Below, piece after piece: positions 19,381 to 28,601 of a stretch of DNA of 64,000 nt. Location: NCBI RefSeq assembly GCF_004102725.1, contig NZ_LHQS01000002.1, positions 363,984 through 427,983 on the forward strand. Direction: 5' to 3'. The stretch is from Methanoculleus taiwanensis. Lineage in GTDB: Archaea > Halobacteriota > Methanomicrobia > Methanomicrobiales > Methanoculleaceae. Under the pieces are notes generated by a model. The model was not told where the DNA came from. It made no database searches and saw only the letters and a list, made by a program, of their open reading frames with translations. How positions within the stretch are numbered: the first letter of the stretch is position 1; every line of letters begins with the position of its first letter. The position numbers and the translations under genes are program-made.

Positions 19381-20682
19381 TTACATCGACCTCCTGTCGA
19401 TCACTCGCTTCGCTTTCCCCTCAAACCTCGGGAGGGTCCCCGGCTCCACCAGCTCGACGCCGACCGCCACGTTGAGCGAGGAACGGAGCCGGTTCTCGAC
19501 TGTCTTCTTCAGGACCATCAGATCCGTGATCTTGTCGGAGAACGCTCCTTCACCGAGTTCCACCCGTACGAGCAGCGTGTCGAGCGCTCCTTTCTTGTCG
19601 ACAACGATCTGGAAATGCCGCCCGATGTTCGGGATCTCCATGAGGGCGTGCTCGATCTGCGAGGGGAAGACGTTGATTCCCCTGATGATCAGCATGTCGT
19701 CCACCCTGCCGGAGATCCGCCGGATCCGCGGGTGGGTGCGGCCGCATGCACACGTCTCGTCGTCCAGCACCGTAATATCTCCGATCCGGTAGCGAACCAT
19801 CGGGAGCGCCTCCTTCTGGAGGATGGTGATGACGAGTTCTCCCGCATTGCCGGGTTCGAGCGTCTCACCCGTCTCAGGGTCGATGATCTCGACGAGCGCG
19901 AGATCGCCCCAGACATGGATGCCCTGCTGCTCAGTACACTCCGTAAACATCGGTCCTGAGAGCTCGCTCGTCCCGTAGATGTCGTAGGCCTTTATCCCGA
20001 GCCACTCCTCGATCTTCGTGCGCATCTGCTCCGACCAGGGTTCGGCACCGAGCACGCCGACTTTCAGATCGGTGTCGTTCCTGATGGAGATGCCCATCTT
20101 CTCGGCCACTTCCCCCATGTGGAGGAGGTACGAGGGTGTACAGGCGATCGCCGTGACGTGGAGATCCTGCATCAGCTCGATCTGCCGTTCGGTGTTCCCA
20201 ACGCTCGTCGGAAGAACGGTCGCGCCGATCCTCTCTGCGCCGTAGTGCGCCCCGAGTCCGCCGGTGAAGAGCCCGTAGCCGTAGCTGATCTGGATGACAT
20301 CACCCCGGCCGAGGCCGCAGGAGGTGAATCCCCGGGCGAGCGACTCCGTCCAGTTCTCGATGTCGTGTTGGGTGTACCCGACGACGGTCGGCTTTCCGGT
20401 CGTTCCCGACGAGACGTGGTAGCGGACGAGTTCGTCCCGGGAGGCCGAGAAGATCCGGTCAGGGTAGTTGTCGCGAAGGTCGCGCTTGTACATGAAGGGG
20501 AGCTTTCGGACATCCTCAAGCGACCTGATGTCGTCGGGGTGGACGCCCGCCTCCTTCATCCTTGTCCGGTAGAACTCACTGAAACTGTAGAGGCGGTAGA
20601 TCTGCGTCTTGAGCAGTCTGAACTGCAGCCGCTGGAGTTCATCCCGGGGTATCTCCTCCATCCGCGGGTTCCAGGTCACCAT
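19381..20682 (-). CDS. paaK: Phenylacetate--CoA ligase family protein, downstream copy
   Basis: This 433-residue acyl-adenylate-forming enzyme has the AMP-binding loop VSSGTTGKPTVVGY at about 94-107 and YGTSELSGPM in the core. The C-terminal domain has the RIRRISGRVDDMLIIRG hinge and a Lys-rich end (FEGKAKRVIDRR). It would make the CoA thioester of phenylacetate or indoleacetate, in methanogens probably feeding reverse indolepyruvate-oxidoreductase reactions for aromatic amino acids. Its ATG shares one base with the stop of the upstream paralogue. No ior genes are in the window. Confidence 0.92.
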   Translation of the reverse strand: MVTWNPRMEEIPRDELQRLQFRLLKTQIYRLYSFSEFYRTRMKEAGVHPDDIRSLEDVRKLPFMYKRDLRDNYPDRIFSASRDELVRYHVSSGTTGKPTVVGYTQHDIENWTESLARGFTSCGLGRGDVIQISYGYGLFTGGLGAHYGAERIGATVLPTSVGNTERQIELMQDLHVTAIACTPSYLLHMGEVAEKMGISIRNDTDLKVGVLGAEPWSEQMRTKIEEWLGIKAYDIYGTSELSGPMFTECTEQQGIHVWGDLALVEIIDPETGETLEPGNAGELVITILQKEALPMVRYRIGDITVLDDETCACGRTHPRIRRISGRVDDMLIIRGINVFPSQIEHALMEIPNIGRHFQIVVDKKGALDTLLVRVELGEGAFSDKITDLMVLKKTVENRLRSSLNVAVGVELVEPGTLPRFEGKAKRVIDRRSM

Positions 20683-21971
20683 CAGATAGCCCCCCGCCGA
20701 TCGACGACACGCCGTGCCTTCCCCTCGAACCGCGGCAGCGCTCCCGGCTCCACCAGCTTCACGGTGGTGCGGAGACCCAGAGTGCTGTGCAGCGCTCCCG
20801 CGACGTGCCGCTGCACCCGTGCAAGATCCTGCAGTTCGCCGGAGAAACTTGCTTTGCTCATCTCCACTTCGATCGTCATCTCATCTAGATGTTTGACGCG
20901 GTCGATATATACCATAAACTGTTCTCCGACCTCCGGGAGAGAGAGCAGCACATGCTCTATCTGTGAGGGGAAGACGTTGATGCCCCGGATGACGAGCATG
21001 TCATCGCTGCGGCCGGTGATCCGGGCAATCTTCTGTCCCCGCCCGCAGGGGCATTCATCCTCCATCAGCATGGTGACGTCGCCCGTCCGGTACCGGAGGA
21101 GCGGCATCGCCTCTTTCACGAGCGGAGTGATGACGAGTTCTCCCCGCTCGCCCGGACCGAGTGCCTCGCCGGTCACCGGATCGATGATCTCGACGAGGTA
21201 ACTGTCGTGCCAGATATGAAGCCCGTCCCGCTCCCGGCATTCGAAGGCCACGCCTGGTCCATACATCTCGGAGAGGCCGTAGGAATCGTATGCTGTGAGG
21301 CCGAGCCTCTTTTCGAGTTCGGCACGCATGCTCTCCGACCAGGGCTCGGCACCAAAGATGCCGGTCTTCAGGGTGGCAAGCTCTGCCCCCATCGATTCCG
21401 CAACCTCGGCGAGGTGCATGGCGTAGCTCGGTGTGCAGTGGATGGCGGTGACCCCGAAGTCCTCGATCATCTCGATCTGCCGTTTCGTATTCCCGGTAGC
21501 GCTCGGGACGACGGTCATTCCGACCCTCTCGGCACCGTAGTGGAACCCGAGTCCGCCGGTGAAGAGCCCGTAATTAACGGCGTTCTGGAAGGTATCCTCA
21601 TCCGTCAGGCCGACCATCACCATATTCCGTGCAATGAGTTCCGACCAGTTTCCGAGATCCGCCCGGGTGTACCCGACGACGGTTGGTTTCCCGGTCGTGC
21701 CGGAGGTCGTGTGGATACGCACGATCTCCCTCTTCGGCACCGCAAGAAGACCGAACGGGTAGCCTGCCTGCAGATCCTTCTTCGTGGTGAAGGGGATCTT
21801 CTGCAGATCATCGAGCGATCTGATATCGTCCGGGGTGATCCCGGCTTCCTTCATCTTCTTTTGGTACAGTGAAACCTGTTGTGTCTGACGGAGCGTCCAC
21901 TTCAGCCGTTTCAGCTGGAGCGCCTCGAGATCTCCGGCGCTGATCGTCTCCATCGCTTTATTCCAGAACAT
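20682..21971 (-). CDS. paaK: Phenylacetate--CoA ligase family protein, upstream copy
   Basis: This 429-residue paralogue of the next gene keeps TTSGTTGKPTVVGYTRADL, the YGLSEMYGPG core motif and the ARITGRSDDMLVIRG hinge. It is the first gene of the paaK-paaK-ACT operon. A TATA-like AGTATATCC on the minus strand at about 22020-22028 lies about 50 bases upstream. Two copies suggest two aryl or acyl substrates, or a heteromer; the sequence does not decide which. Confidence 0.92.
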   Translation of the reverse strand: MFWNKAMETISAGDLEALQLKRLKWTLRQTQQVSLYQKKMKEAGITPDDIRSLDDLQKIPFTTKKDLQAGYPFGLLAVPKREIVRIHTTSGTTGKPTVVGYTRADLGNWSELIARNMVMVGLTDEDTFQNAVNYGLFTGGLGFHYGAERVGMTVVPSATGNTKRQIEMIEDFGVTAIHCTPSYAMHLAEVAESMGAELATLKTGIFGAEPWSESMRAELEKRLGLTAYDSYGLSEMYGPGVAFECRERDGLHIWHDSYLVEIIDPVTGEALGPGERGELVITPLVKEAMPLLRYRTGDVTMLMEDECPCGRGQKIARITGRSDDMLVIRGINVFPSQIEHVLLSLPEVGEQFMVYIDRVKHLDEMTIEVEMSKASFSGELQDLARVQRHVAGALHSTLGLRTTVKLVEPGALPRFEGKARRVVDRRGAI

Positions 21972-22061
21972 AATCGGATCGTGCCCCTGAGCGTGTGGGC
22001 GTCCGTGACGGGCCGCCCGGATATACTATCGGCATGGGTCTCTTTCTGTGCGGTCGGTACA

Positions 22062-22097
22062 CCGGCTCCATGGTCGCGGCAGGCGGCATGGAGCCGG
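22062..22097. repeat. Inverted repeat in the paaK/cas1 divergent region
   Basis: CCGGCTCCATG (22062-22072) is followed after 14 bases by its exact reverse complement (22087-22097). A perfect 10 bp palindrome, CACTATAGTG, lies at 22113-22122. Both are in the 306-base region between the divergent paaK operon and cas1, so they could be an operator or a hairpin. Nothing else is coded here. A TTAAG run at about 22258 could serve cas1. Confidence 0.5.
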
Positions 22098-22277
22098 ATA
22101 ACCGGTATGTATCACTATAGTGCCTTCCAGAGACACAAAAGGTTTGTCATACGCTAACACAGAGCAGGGTGGAGGCATCCGTCCCGCGAAGCATGCTCCC
22201 CCTCAAAATGCCCTCCGATCGATGCATTCATCAATGAAAAACGCCTTACCATCTCCCTTAAGTACGAGTTAACCGTT

Positions 22278-23210
22278 ATGCAGACTCCGGCGATCCCCTG
22301 GCTTCCGGTAATCGGCTATGGCAGCCACATCAAGGCAACCGCACGCGAGCTGATCGTTGCGCAGGGCAGCACCACCCGCCGCTATCCGCTGGGGGGCGTG
22401 GAGCACCTGCTCATCGTGGGCGGGCACACCCTCCACACGTCTGCAGTGGTCAACCTCCTCAAAATAGGCTCTGCGATCACCTTCTTCGACATCGACGGAA
22501 CCCCGACCGGGTATCTCCGGCCGCCCGGGTATACGCTCGACGAGGAGACCCGCGCCGCCCAGAGCCGTGCCACCCCGCACCGGTACGCCCAGGCCATTGC
22601 AACGGCTGCGGTTCGGTCCCGGCTTCTCTTCGTGGAGCAGTTCTGCGAGACGGCCGGTGCGGCTCTTCTCTACGAAGGTGAACTCTTCCTGCTCCACCAG
22701 GCTCGTGACGAGCTTGCGCACCTCATCACCATGGACGAGCTCCGGCGCCTTCACCGGCTTACTACCGACATGTACTACGAGATACTGTCGAGGATGGTTC
22801 CGGCAGAGCTCGGCTACCGAAGGCGGAGATCCCGGCCGAACCGCGACCCGGTCAATGCCATGCTCTCGCTCGGCTATGCGATGCTCTTCGGCAACGCCTG
22901 CGTCTCCGTCACCGGGGCTCATTTAAACCCCGACGAGGGCCTGCTCCACGAAGGTGCCGGGAGCCTTGTCTACGACCTTATCGAGCCGCAGAAAGTGGCG
23001 ATGGTAGACCGGGTCGTCCTTGCGCACGCGGCAGCCCTGACCCCGGAGGATTACGAATGCGGGGCGGCGCGGTGCTACCTCTCGGACGACTGTGCCGGCC
23101 GCCTCGTCGAAGCGCTCCACGCCTCCATCGATCAGAACCGCATCGATTCCCAGGTGAAACTGCTCAGGGACGCTTTCCTGCAGAATGGAGAGTATCAGGT
23201 AGTATACTGA
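22278..23210 (+). CDS. cas1: Solo Cas1-like integrase/endonuclease
   Basis: This 310-residue protein has the Cas1 layout: a beta-rich N-terminal domain ending in AITFFDIDGTPTGYL, then the helical domain with NRDPVNAMLSLGYAML and the catalytic segment LLHEGAGSLVYDLIEPQKV, which contains His224, Asp233 and Glu236. The usual glutamate of the IEG-type motif, seven residues before the Tyr-aromatic pair, appears to be His159 (LHRLTTDMYYEIL). There is no cas2, no other cas gene and no CRISPR array in the 64 kb. It therefore belongs with stand-alone Cas1 proteins known in some methanogens, whose role is unclear. The 3' end overlaps the convergent acylphosphatase by 16 bases. Confidence 0.88.
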   Translation: MQTPAIPWLPVIGYGSHIKATARELIVAQGSTTRRYPLGGVEHLLIVGGHTLHTSAVVNLLKIGSAITFFDIDGTPTGYLRPPGYTLDEETRAAQSRATPHRYAQAIATAAVRSRLLFVEQFCETAGAALLYEGELFLLHQARDELAHLITMDELRRLHRLTTDMYYEILSRMVPAELGYRRRRSRPNRDPVNAMLSLGYAMLFGNACVSVTGAHLNPDEGLLHEGAGSLVYDLIEPQKVAMVDRVVLAHAAALTPEDYECGAARCYLSDDCAGRLVEALHASIDQNRIDSQVKLLRDAFLQNGEYQVVY

Positions 23211-23482
23211 TAGGACGGCCGGACTATCGAGAACTCCTGAAAAGAAGTGAACGGTATCTCTCCCTGGCTGATCTCCCTGATAACGACGCGGGGACAGCCG
23301 TAGAGCATGGATATGAATTTGTCGAGCAGGACGGCTTCACCGGTAGCGACGATCCTGACCCGTCCGTCCGGTGTGTTCATCGCCTCGCCGCATACGCCGA
23401 GGTTCGTCGCGATCTTCTTGATGCAGGCTCGAAACCCCACGCCCTGCACCCGGCCGGAGATGAAAAGTTCGAGTGTCTTCAC
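23195..23482 (-). CDS. acyP: Acylphosphatase
   Basis: This 95-residue protein matches acylphosphatase, which hydrolyses carboxyl-phosphate bonds such as acetyl phosphate. The phosphate-binding loop GRVQGVGFRACIKK contains the catalytic Arg18, and the catalytic Asn is Asn36 in MNTPDGRV. Its start overlaps the stop of the large upstream gene by four bases (ATGA), so the two are cotranscribed and coupled. Confidence 0.92.
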   Translation of the reverse strand: MKTLELFISGRVQGVGFRACIKKIATNLGVCGEAMNTPDGRVRIVATGEAVLLDKFISMLYGCPRVVIREISQGEIPFTSFQEFSIVRPSYQYTT

Positions 23483-26400
23483 AACCAGTGCTCCTGGATG
23501 AGCCTCATGGACATATCGAGTTCGTCATAGACTTCATCGCGGATCGCGGAGTCGCGGATATTCAGCGCCTCGGCAACGGCCATATCGACGATCTCCCGGC
23601 ACCGGTCCTCGTATCGCTCGGCGCAGATCCTGCATGCCATATCCCCGAGGACGTATGCACGCCGTGAGAGCGGCCGTATGATCCGCGCTTCTTCGAGGGC
23701 GCAGAGCAGCATCCTCTCCGCGAGTTCCTCCTGTCCGGCGTTCTTCGAGAAGAGGAAGAGCTCCGTATAGTAGGTCGCCCGCCTCGCCCGGTCGGGAGCC
23801 GACCGGATAGCGCGATCCAGCGAAACCATATCCTTCGTCGTATACTCTCCGGTTCTGATCTTGTTGCGCGACTCGAGGATCTTCCCATAGACGGTGTTCT
23901 TCCACGACGGGGGCATGGCCTGCTCGAGCTGAACCATGAGGTTGTAGCGGATCCGGTCGTCCGGGATCGTCGATATCAGATCGACGGCACGCTGCTGAAT
24001 GACGGGTTTCCCGCTCTTTCGGTAGAGCGAAAAGAGCATCTGCGCCATTCGCTGCTGTGCCATCGCGGATATGAAGGGGATCTGGATATGTCCTGCGGTC
24101 TCGTCGATACCGTTTAAGAGGTCGGTGATATCCTCTTCATCGCCGTACGTCTCGGCAAACCGGGTGATATCAAAGAGCATCGAGAGGCGGATGTGCGGCA
24201 TCGGAATACTGACCACCGTATGGCACATCGCCGAGAGGATCTCCTTTCGCTGTGCCGGTTCGGTGACCATCTCGAAGACGGCGGCAAGGGCGTCGACGTA
24301 CTCGACGGGATCTTCGATCTGACCGACCTGCTCGACCGCCCGATCGACGTCACCCTCCTGCCGGTTGACACCGTGGATGTTCTTTAGCGCGTAGATCAGG
24401 TTCTTCCGAACGAATGCTTCGCGCTCAGGCTCGACACGGTCGAGGTTCTCCTGCGCCTCGTCGAGGTATGTCCGTGCCCTGGCCTCGTTCGTGCCCGCCA
24501 TCAGACCGGCGAGGTCGGCGAGCATGACCGCACGGATAGCGGCCTCCGGGATTGTCTCGATGGCGCCGTGGAGTTTCTCGATGATCTCCTCGCTTCTCAC
24601 CTGGTTGCCGAGTGTTGTGTAGGCACTGACGATCCGGTACATCCCGGAGTACTGAGCATAGACGTTCCCGGTCTGGTCGAAGAGGCGATACATCAGTTCC
24701 AAGACCGGAGGCGACGAGATCGCCCCGTCGATACTCTCAAGCAGGTACGCCATGACCTCGTAGGGATCGGCAGAGTCAAAGTCCCGGGTAAAAGTGCCGA
24801 AGTACGTCAGAATCCGCTGGAGCATCGCGTTACGCTCATACTCCCCTTCGATCTCGAGGGAGAAGTACGACATCGGGATGGCAAACATCGGATCTTCGTA
24901 GACTTGCGTGTACTCGAGCATGATATCGACGTAGCTTGCAATCTTGATGGAGATCTCTTCGCGAGGCGTATTGGTCTTCAGCAGATGAAGAGCAAGATCG
25001 AAGGGCTCCATCATATGCTCGAAGACCCGCGCCTTCCCCTGCCCGATCTCTTCTGCCATCCGGAGGCTGCCGACCCGGACGTATCCCTTGATGAGCGGGT
25101 CGATAAGTTGCCGCTGCAGGGACGGGTCTGTGATCTGGCCGAGGATCTGGGTTGCTTCGTCCAGCGCCTGGAGCGAGAGCTGCTCGATGCCGTACATGAT
25201 GAGGCCGTGGATGACCTTGCCCATCGCGAAGAGGCAGTAGTCCTTCTCGAGCAGCGAGCTTGAGAGCACCCGCATCCCGTGCAGCAGATCGAGGTCGCCG
25301 TCCTCTACCGCGAGTACCGCTGCATGGTCGACGATGCCTCCCATCGCCTCCGCCCGTGCCTGCTGATCCTGGATCTCGCAGGTGAGGCCGGTTGCACGGC
25401 GGAGCAGATCGCGGTTCTTCTGGGTTACGCCGATCCGTGCCATCTCGATGACGATCGTTGAGATCGCCTGTTCCCGCAGGTTCTGCTGGTTGATCTGTGC
25501 GGCGAGGTTGACGAGCGACGACGGGTCCATCTGGCGGATGAAACCCCGTTCGATCAGGATCTTATTGCTCTCCATGAGGAGGTGATCCTGCGCATGGTGC
25601 GACCGGACGAGCTCCTTGATCGAGGGGATATGCCTGATGATCTCCTCGAACGGATACTCCTTGCAGAAGTCCGTGACCGCCTGATGGATCAGCGAGTCGG
25701 CGATATCGATATCGAGCGCGGCGAGGATATTCTCTTTGACGAGGTCGATCTCGTCGCGGTTGATCCCCTCCTTGATCAGGCGGACGCCGGTGTCGTAGAA
25801 CTGGGCGTTGATCCTCTGGACACGGCTGCTCGCCTTCTTCATCACCTCGATGGCATGGTAGAAGTCGCCCATGCGGGAGAGCGCATCGGTGATCTGCCGG
25901 TAGAGCTGGGTCGCTTTCGGGGCGTCGCAGGACGACTCGATCAGCGGTGTGATATCGAGCAGTATTGTCGGGTTGCCGCTCTTCTCCACGACCGCTATCC
26001 CCGAGAGGACGATCTCTTCGATAGGAAGCTGGCCTGCTGCGCCGGCTCTCGAGTTGAACTCAAAAGCACGCTCAAGGTACCAGCGCTCTCCACTCCGCTC
26101 CGCCTTCTTTAAGAGCTCGAGCACGATCGTCTGGCCGGCATAGGGCTTTTCGGAGTCGATCTTCAGGAGTTTTGCGTAGACCTGCTTTTTGTCGCGCTGC
26201 CGGTCGAGGAGCTGCTCGGTCAGGATGGCGAGCACCTCAACAAGCCTCTCTTCGGGAATATCCGAGACCGCGTCGAGTATATGTTCGATATCGGCGATCT
26301 CCTTCTTTAAGGAGGATCTCCACGCGACATCCACGATATCTGCAATACAGTGTGTGCGGCGGATCTTCTGGTTGATCTCGGTGGCGCTTCGAAGGCCGAG

Positions 26401-27084
26401 GATAACGGTATCGAGGTCTCCCTGCTCGATCCCGATTGCGGCGGTTGCCCGTGCCACGTCGGCGTGGAGGCGTGACTGTTTCGAGATATCTCCTATCTCC
26501 GAGAGCATGGATAGAGCGCTGTTCATGATGGGAATGCTCTGGGAACGGACCGCAAACTCGATGAGGAGCGGGATGATATCGATCAGAATGGCGGATCGGT
26601 ATTTGCGGATGCTGATCTGGTTGAAGACCTCGCCGCCCTTCTCTATATAGTGAAAGTCGCGGGAGTCGACGCCTGCCTGGATCATATCCCGTGCCGTTTC
26701 GGCAAGGATCTCGGACTGGTGGCTCTTGCGATCGAGTTTATCGGCGAGAGTAAAGATCGCGGAGAACCATTCGGCATCCCTGGTTTCGATGTAGATGCCG
26801 GCAACCCGGCGGATAAGACCATACACCTCTTCCTTATCGGGCTCTATCAGCTGACCCAGAAGACCCGGGAGGTTCTTATCGAATGCCGTCTCTACGAGCG
26901 TGGCATTCATCTCTTCGTAGAGTGTTCTCTTCTCTTTGCGCGTCTGCGTATCAGAGATGTCTCTGACGATCTGCTCAATCTCACGCACATCCCCTTTCGA
27001 GATTGCGGAGCTTATCTTCTGTTTCATCTGCGGTTTTCCGTTCATTCTGATCAGCGCTCTCCCGCCAGGTTCTGTATCATGCAT
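23479..27084 (-). CDS. Very large all-helical repeat-like protein, function unknown
   Basis: The frame encodes 1,201 residues. It is almost all predicted amphipathic helices, with many Ala/Leu/Ile-rich pairs such as RAVMLADLAGLMAGTNEARA and ADVARATAAIGIEQGDLDTV. These look like TPR- or HEAT-type solenoid repeats of about 35-40 residues, but I could not define a strict repeat. There is no signal peptide, membrane helix or catalytic motif. The start is uncertain: ATGs at 27084, 27045 and 27027 (MKQKISSAIS) are all possible, and GGCGGGAG before 27045 is the best ribosome-binding site. It is coupled to acylphosphatase. A scaffold or interaction role is only a guess. Confidence 0.85.
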   Translation of the reverse strand: MHDTEPGGRALIRMNGKPQMKQKISSAISKGDVREIEQIVRDISDTQTRKEKRTLYEEMNATLVETAFDKNLPGLLGQLIEPDKEEVYGLIRRVAGIYIETRDAEWFSAIFTLADKLDRKSHQSEILAETARDMIQAGVDSRDFHYIEKGGEVFNQISIRKYRSAILIDIIPLLIEFAVRSQSIPIMNSALSMLSEIGDISKQSRLHADVARATAAIGIEQGDLDTVILGLRSATEINQKIRRTHCIADIVDVAWRSSLKKEIADIEHILDAVSDIPEERLVEVLAILTEQLLDRQRDKKQVYAKLLKIDSEKPYAGQTIVLELLKKAERSGERWYLERAFEFNSRAGAAGQLPIEEIVLSGIAVVEKSGNPTILLDITPLIESSCDAPKATQLYRQITDALSRMGDFYHAIEVMKKASSRVQRINAQFYDTGVRLIKEGINRDEIDLVKENILAALDIDIADSLIHQAVTDFCKEYPFEEIIRHIPSIKELVRSHHAQDHLLMESNKILIERGFIRQMDPSSLVNLAAQINQQNLREQAISTIVIEMARIGVTQKNRDLLRRATGLTCEIQDQQARAEAMGGIVDHAAVLAVEDGDLDLLHGMRVLSSSLLEKDYCLFAMGKVIHGLIMYGIEQLSLQALDEATQILGQITDPSLQRQLIDPLIKGYVRVGSLRMAEEIGQGKARVFEHMMEPFDLALHLLKTNTPREEISIKIASYVDIMLEYTQVYEDPMFAIPMSYFSLEIEGEYERNAMLQRILTYFGTFTRDFDSADPYEVMAYLLESIDGAISSPPVLELMYRLFDQTGNVYAQYSGMYRIVSAYTTLGNQVRSEEIIEKLHGAIETIPEAAIRAVMLADLAGLMAGTNEARARTYLDEAQENLDRVEPEREAFVRKNLIYALKNIHGVNRQEGDVDRAVEQVGQIEDPVEYVDALAAVFEMVTEPAQRKEILSAMCHTVVSIPMPHIRLSMLFDITRFAETYGDEEDITDLLNGIDETAGHIQIPFISAMAQQRMAQMLFSLYRKSGKPVIQQRAVDLISTIPDDRIRYNLMVQLEQAMPPSWKNTVYGKILESRNKIRTGEYTTKDMVSLDRAIRSAPDRARRATYYTELFLFSKNAGQEELAERMLLCALEEARIIRPLSRRAYVLGDMACRICAERYEDRCREIVDMAVAEALNIRDSAIRDEVYDELDMSMRLIQEHWL

Positions 27085-27248
27085 GTCCGCTATCTGATAA
27101 AAATGTTACCCTCATACCACAATAATGTTCTCCGATTGAAAACGAACAAATGCCGTTGAATCGCTCTCATTACAGGTTTCGATGCCCGGGGGGACACTCC
27201 CCGCGATCCAAGGGTTAAAGAAGGGGTGGACTCCCGGGCCGGGGGACA

Positions 27249-28601
27249 TTACCCGGTGCCGATGACCTGTCTGATAGAGCGATATAAGGTTTCGGCGACT
27301 GTTTTGTCCCGCGACTCGACCATGATCCTGACCATCGGTTCGGTGCCCGATGCCCGCACGAGTGCCCAGGCATCGTCCCTGACGATCTTGATGCCGTCGG
27401 TACGGTCCTTCCGGTCGTCGGGGAATGCCGCATCGACCGCCCGGACGATCGCCGCAGGCTCCGGGGTCATCTGCTTCTCCTTGATGAAGTGGTATGCCGG
27501 AAGCCCGCCGAGCACCGTAGAGAGCTTCTCGCCCTGGCGGGAGGCCAGAACCGCCACCATCGTGGCGGCGGTCATCCCGCCGTCACGGCAGAACTGGTGG
27601 TCTGGATAGATCAGTCCTCCGTTCCCCTCGCCCCCGAAGGCGACGCTCACGCCGTCCTCGATCAGGCCGAGCATCCGCCTGGCGACGTAGATACTTCCGA
27701 CGGGCGTATATTCTGTGCTGCATCCGTTCGCTCCGGCCACGTCCTCGATGATCCGGGAGGTGCTGACCGGGGTGACCACGATACCCTTCCTCTGTTTACA
27801 GACGTAGTCGGTGATCAGGGCAAACTCGTGGTTTTCCTCCACATACTGCCCCTTATCGTCGACGAAGACCGCCCGGTCGGCATCGCCGTCGTGCGCCACC
27901 CCATAGTCCGCACCGAGGCTTTTAACCATCTCCGAAAGACCCGCGAGCCCTTCGGGGGTCGGTTCCGGCAGTCTTCCGGGGAAGGTGCCGTCCATCTGTG
28001 CATTAATAGTATGCACCCTGCAGCCCATCCGCGAGAGGATGAGCGGGGTGGTCAGTGCGGCAGGGCCCGACCCCGGGTCGACGACCACCGTCATCCCGGT
28101 GCCTATGCCGGGCGGGAACAGGTCGACGATACCCTGAATGTACTCCTCGACCATGTGGTGCGCCACGACCTCGCTCCCTACCCCGTCCCACGACGATCCC
28201 GCGAAGGTGCCCGAGAAGTACAGGTTCTCGACCGCGATGGTATCCTCATCGCTCATCTCGGTGCCGTCGGCATCGATGATCTTCACCCCGTTGTACTCGG
28301 GCGGGTTGTGCGAGGCCGTGATCACGGCGCCGCCGTCGAAGTGCCGCCTGACGATGTACTGGAGTGCCGGGGTCGGGAGCACCCCGAGGTCCACCACGTC
28401 GCACCCGACCATCAGGAGCCCCGCCTTCACGGCGTGGACGAGCGCTTCGCCGGACGTTCTCGTGTCTCTCCCGACGGCGATCCGTCCCTTCCGCAGTGTT
28501 CCGAGCGCCGCACCGATCTTGAGGACGAGCTCCGGGGTCATTGTCTCCCCGATTACGCCCCGCACGCCGTTCGTTCCGAATAATTGTTTCTGGTTGCTCA
28601 T
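27249..28601 (-). CDS. glmM: Phosphoglucosamine mutase / phosphomannomutase family protein
   Basis: This 450-residue alpha-D-phosphohexomutase starts MSNQKQLFGTNGVRG. The phosphoserine loop TASHNPPEYNG, the metal-binding DGDADR and the sugar-binding GGEGNGG loops are all intact. It interconverts hexose 6- and 1-phosphates. It could make glucosamine-1-P for UDP-GlcNAc or mannose-1-P for the ManC enzymes in this window. Its start overlaps the stop of the MobB-MoaE gene by four bases. Confidence 0.92.
   Translation of the reverse strand: MSNQKQLFGTNGVRGVIGETMTPELVLKIGAALGTLRKGRIAVGRDTRTSGEALVHAVKAGLLMVGCDVVDLGVLPTPALQYIVRRHFDGGAVITASHNPPEYNGVKIIDADGTEMSDEDTIAVENLYFSGTFAGSSWDGVGSEVVAHHMVEEYIQGIVDLFPPGIGTGMTVVVDPGSGPAALTTPLILSRMGCRVHTINAQMDGTFPGRLPEPTPEGLAGLSEMVKSLGADYGVAHDGDADRAVFVDDKGQYVEENHEFALITDYVCKQRKGIVVTPVSTSRIIEDVAGANGCSTEYTPVGSIYVARRMLGLIEDGVSVAFGGEGNGGLIYPDHQFCRDGGMTAATMVAVLASRQGEKLSTVLGGLPAYHFIKEKQMTPEPAAIVRAVDAAFPDDRKDRTDGIKIVRDDAWALVRASGTEPMVRIMVESRDKTVAETLYRSIRQVIGTG

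Noticed and set aside
22278-23210. Casposon around cas1
   Set aside because: I see no family B polymerase gene, no HNH or HTH genes and no terminal inverted repeats flanking the gene.
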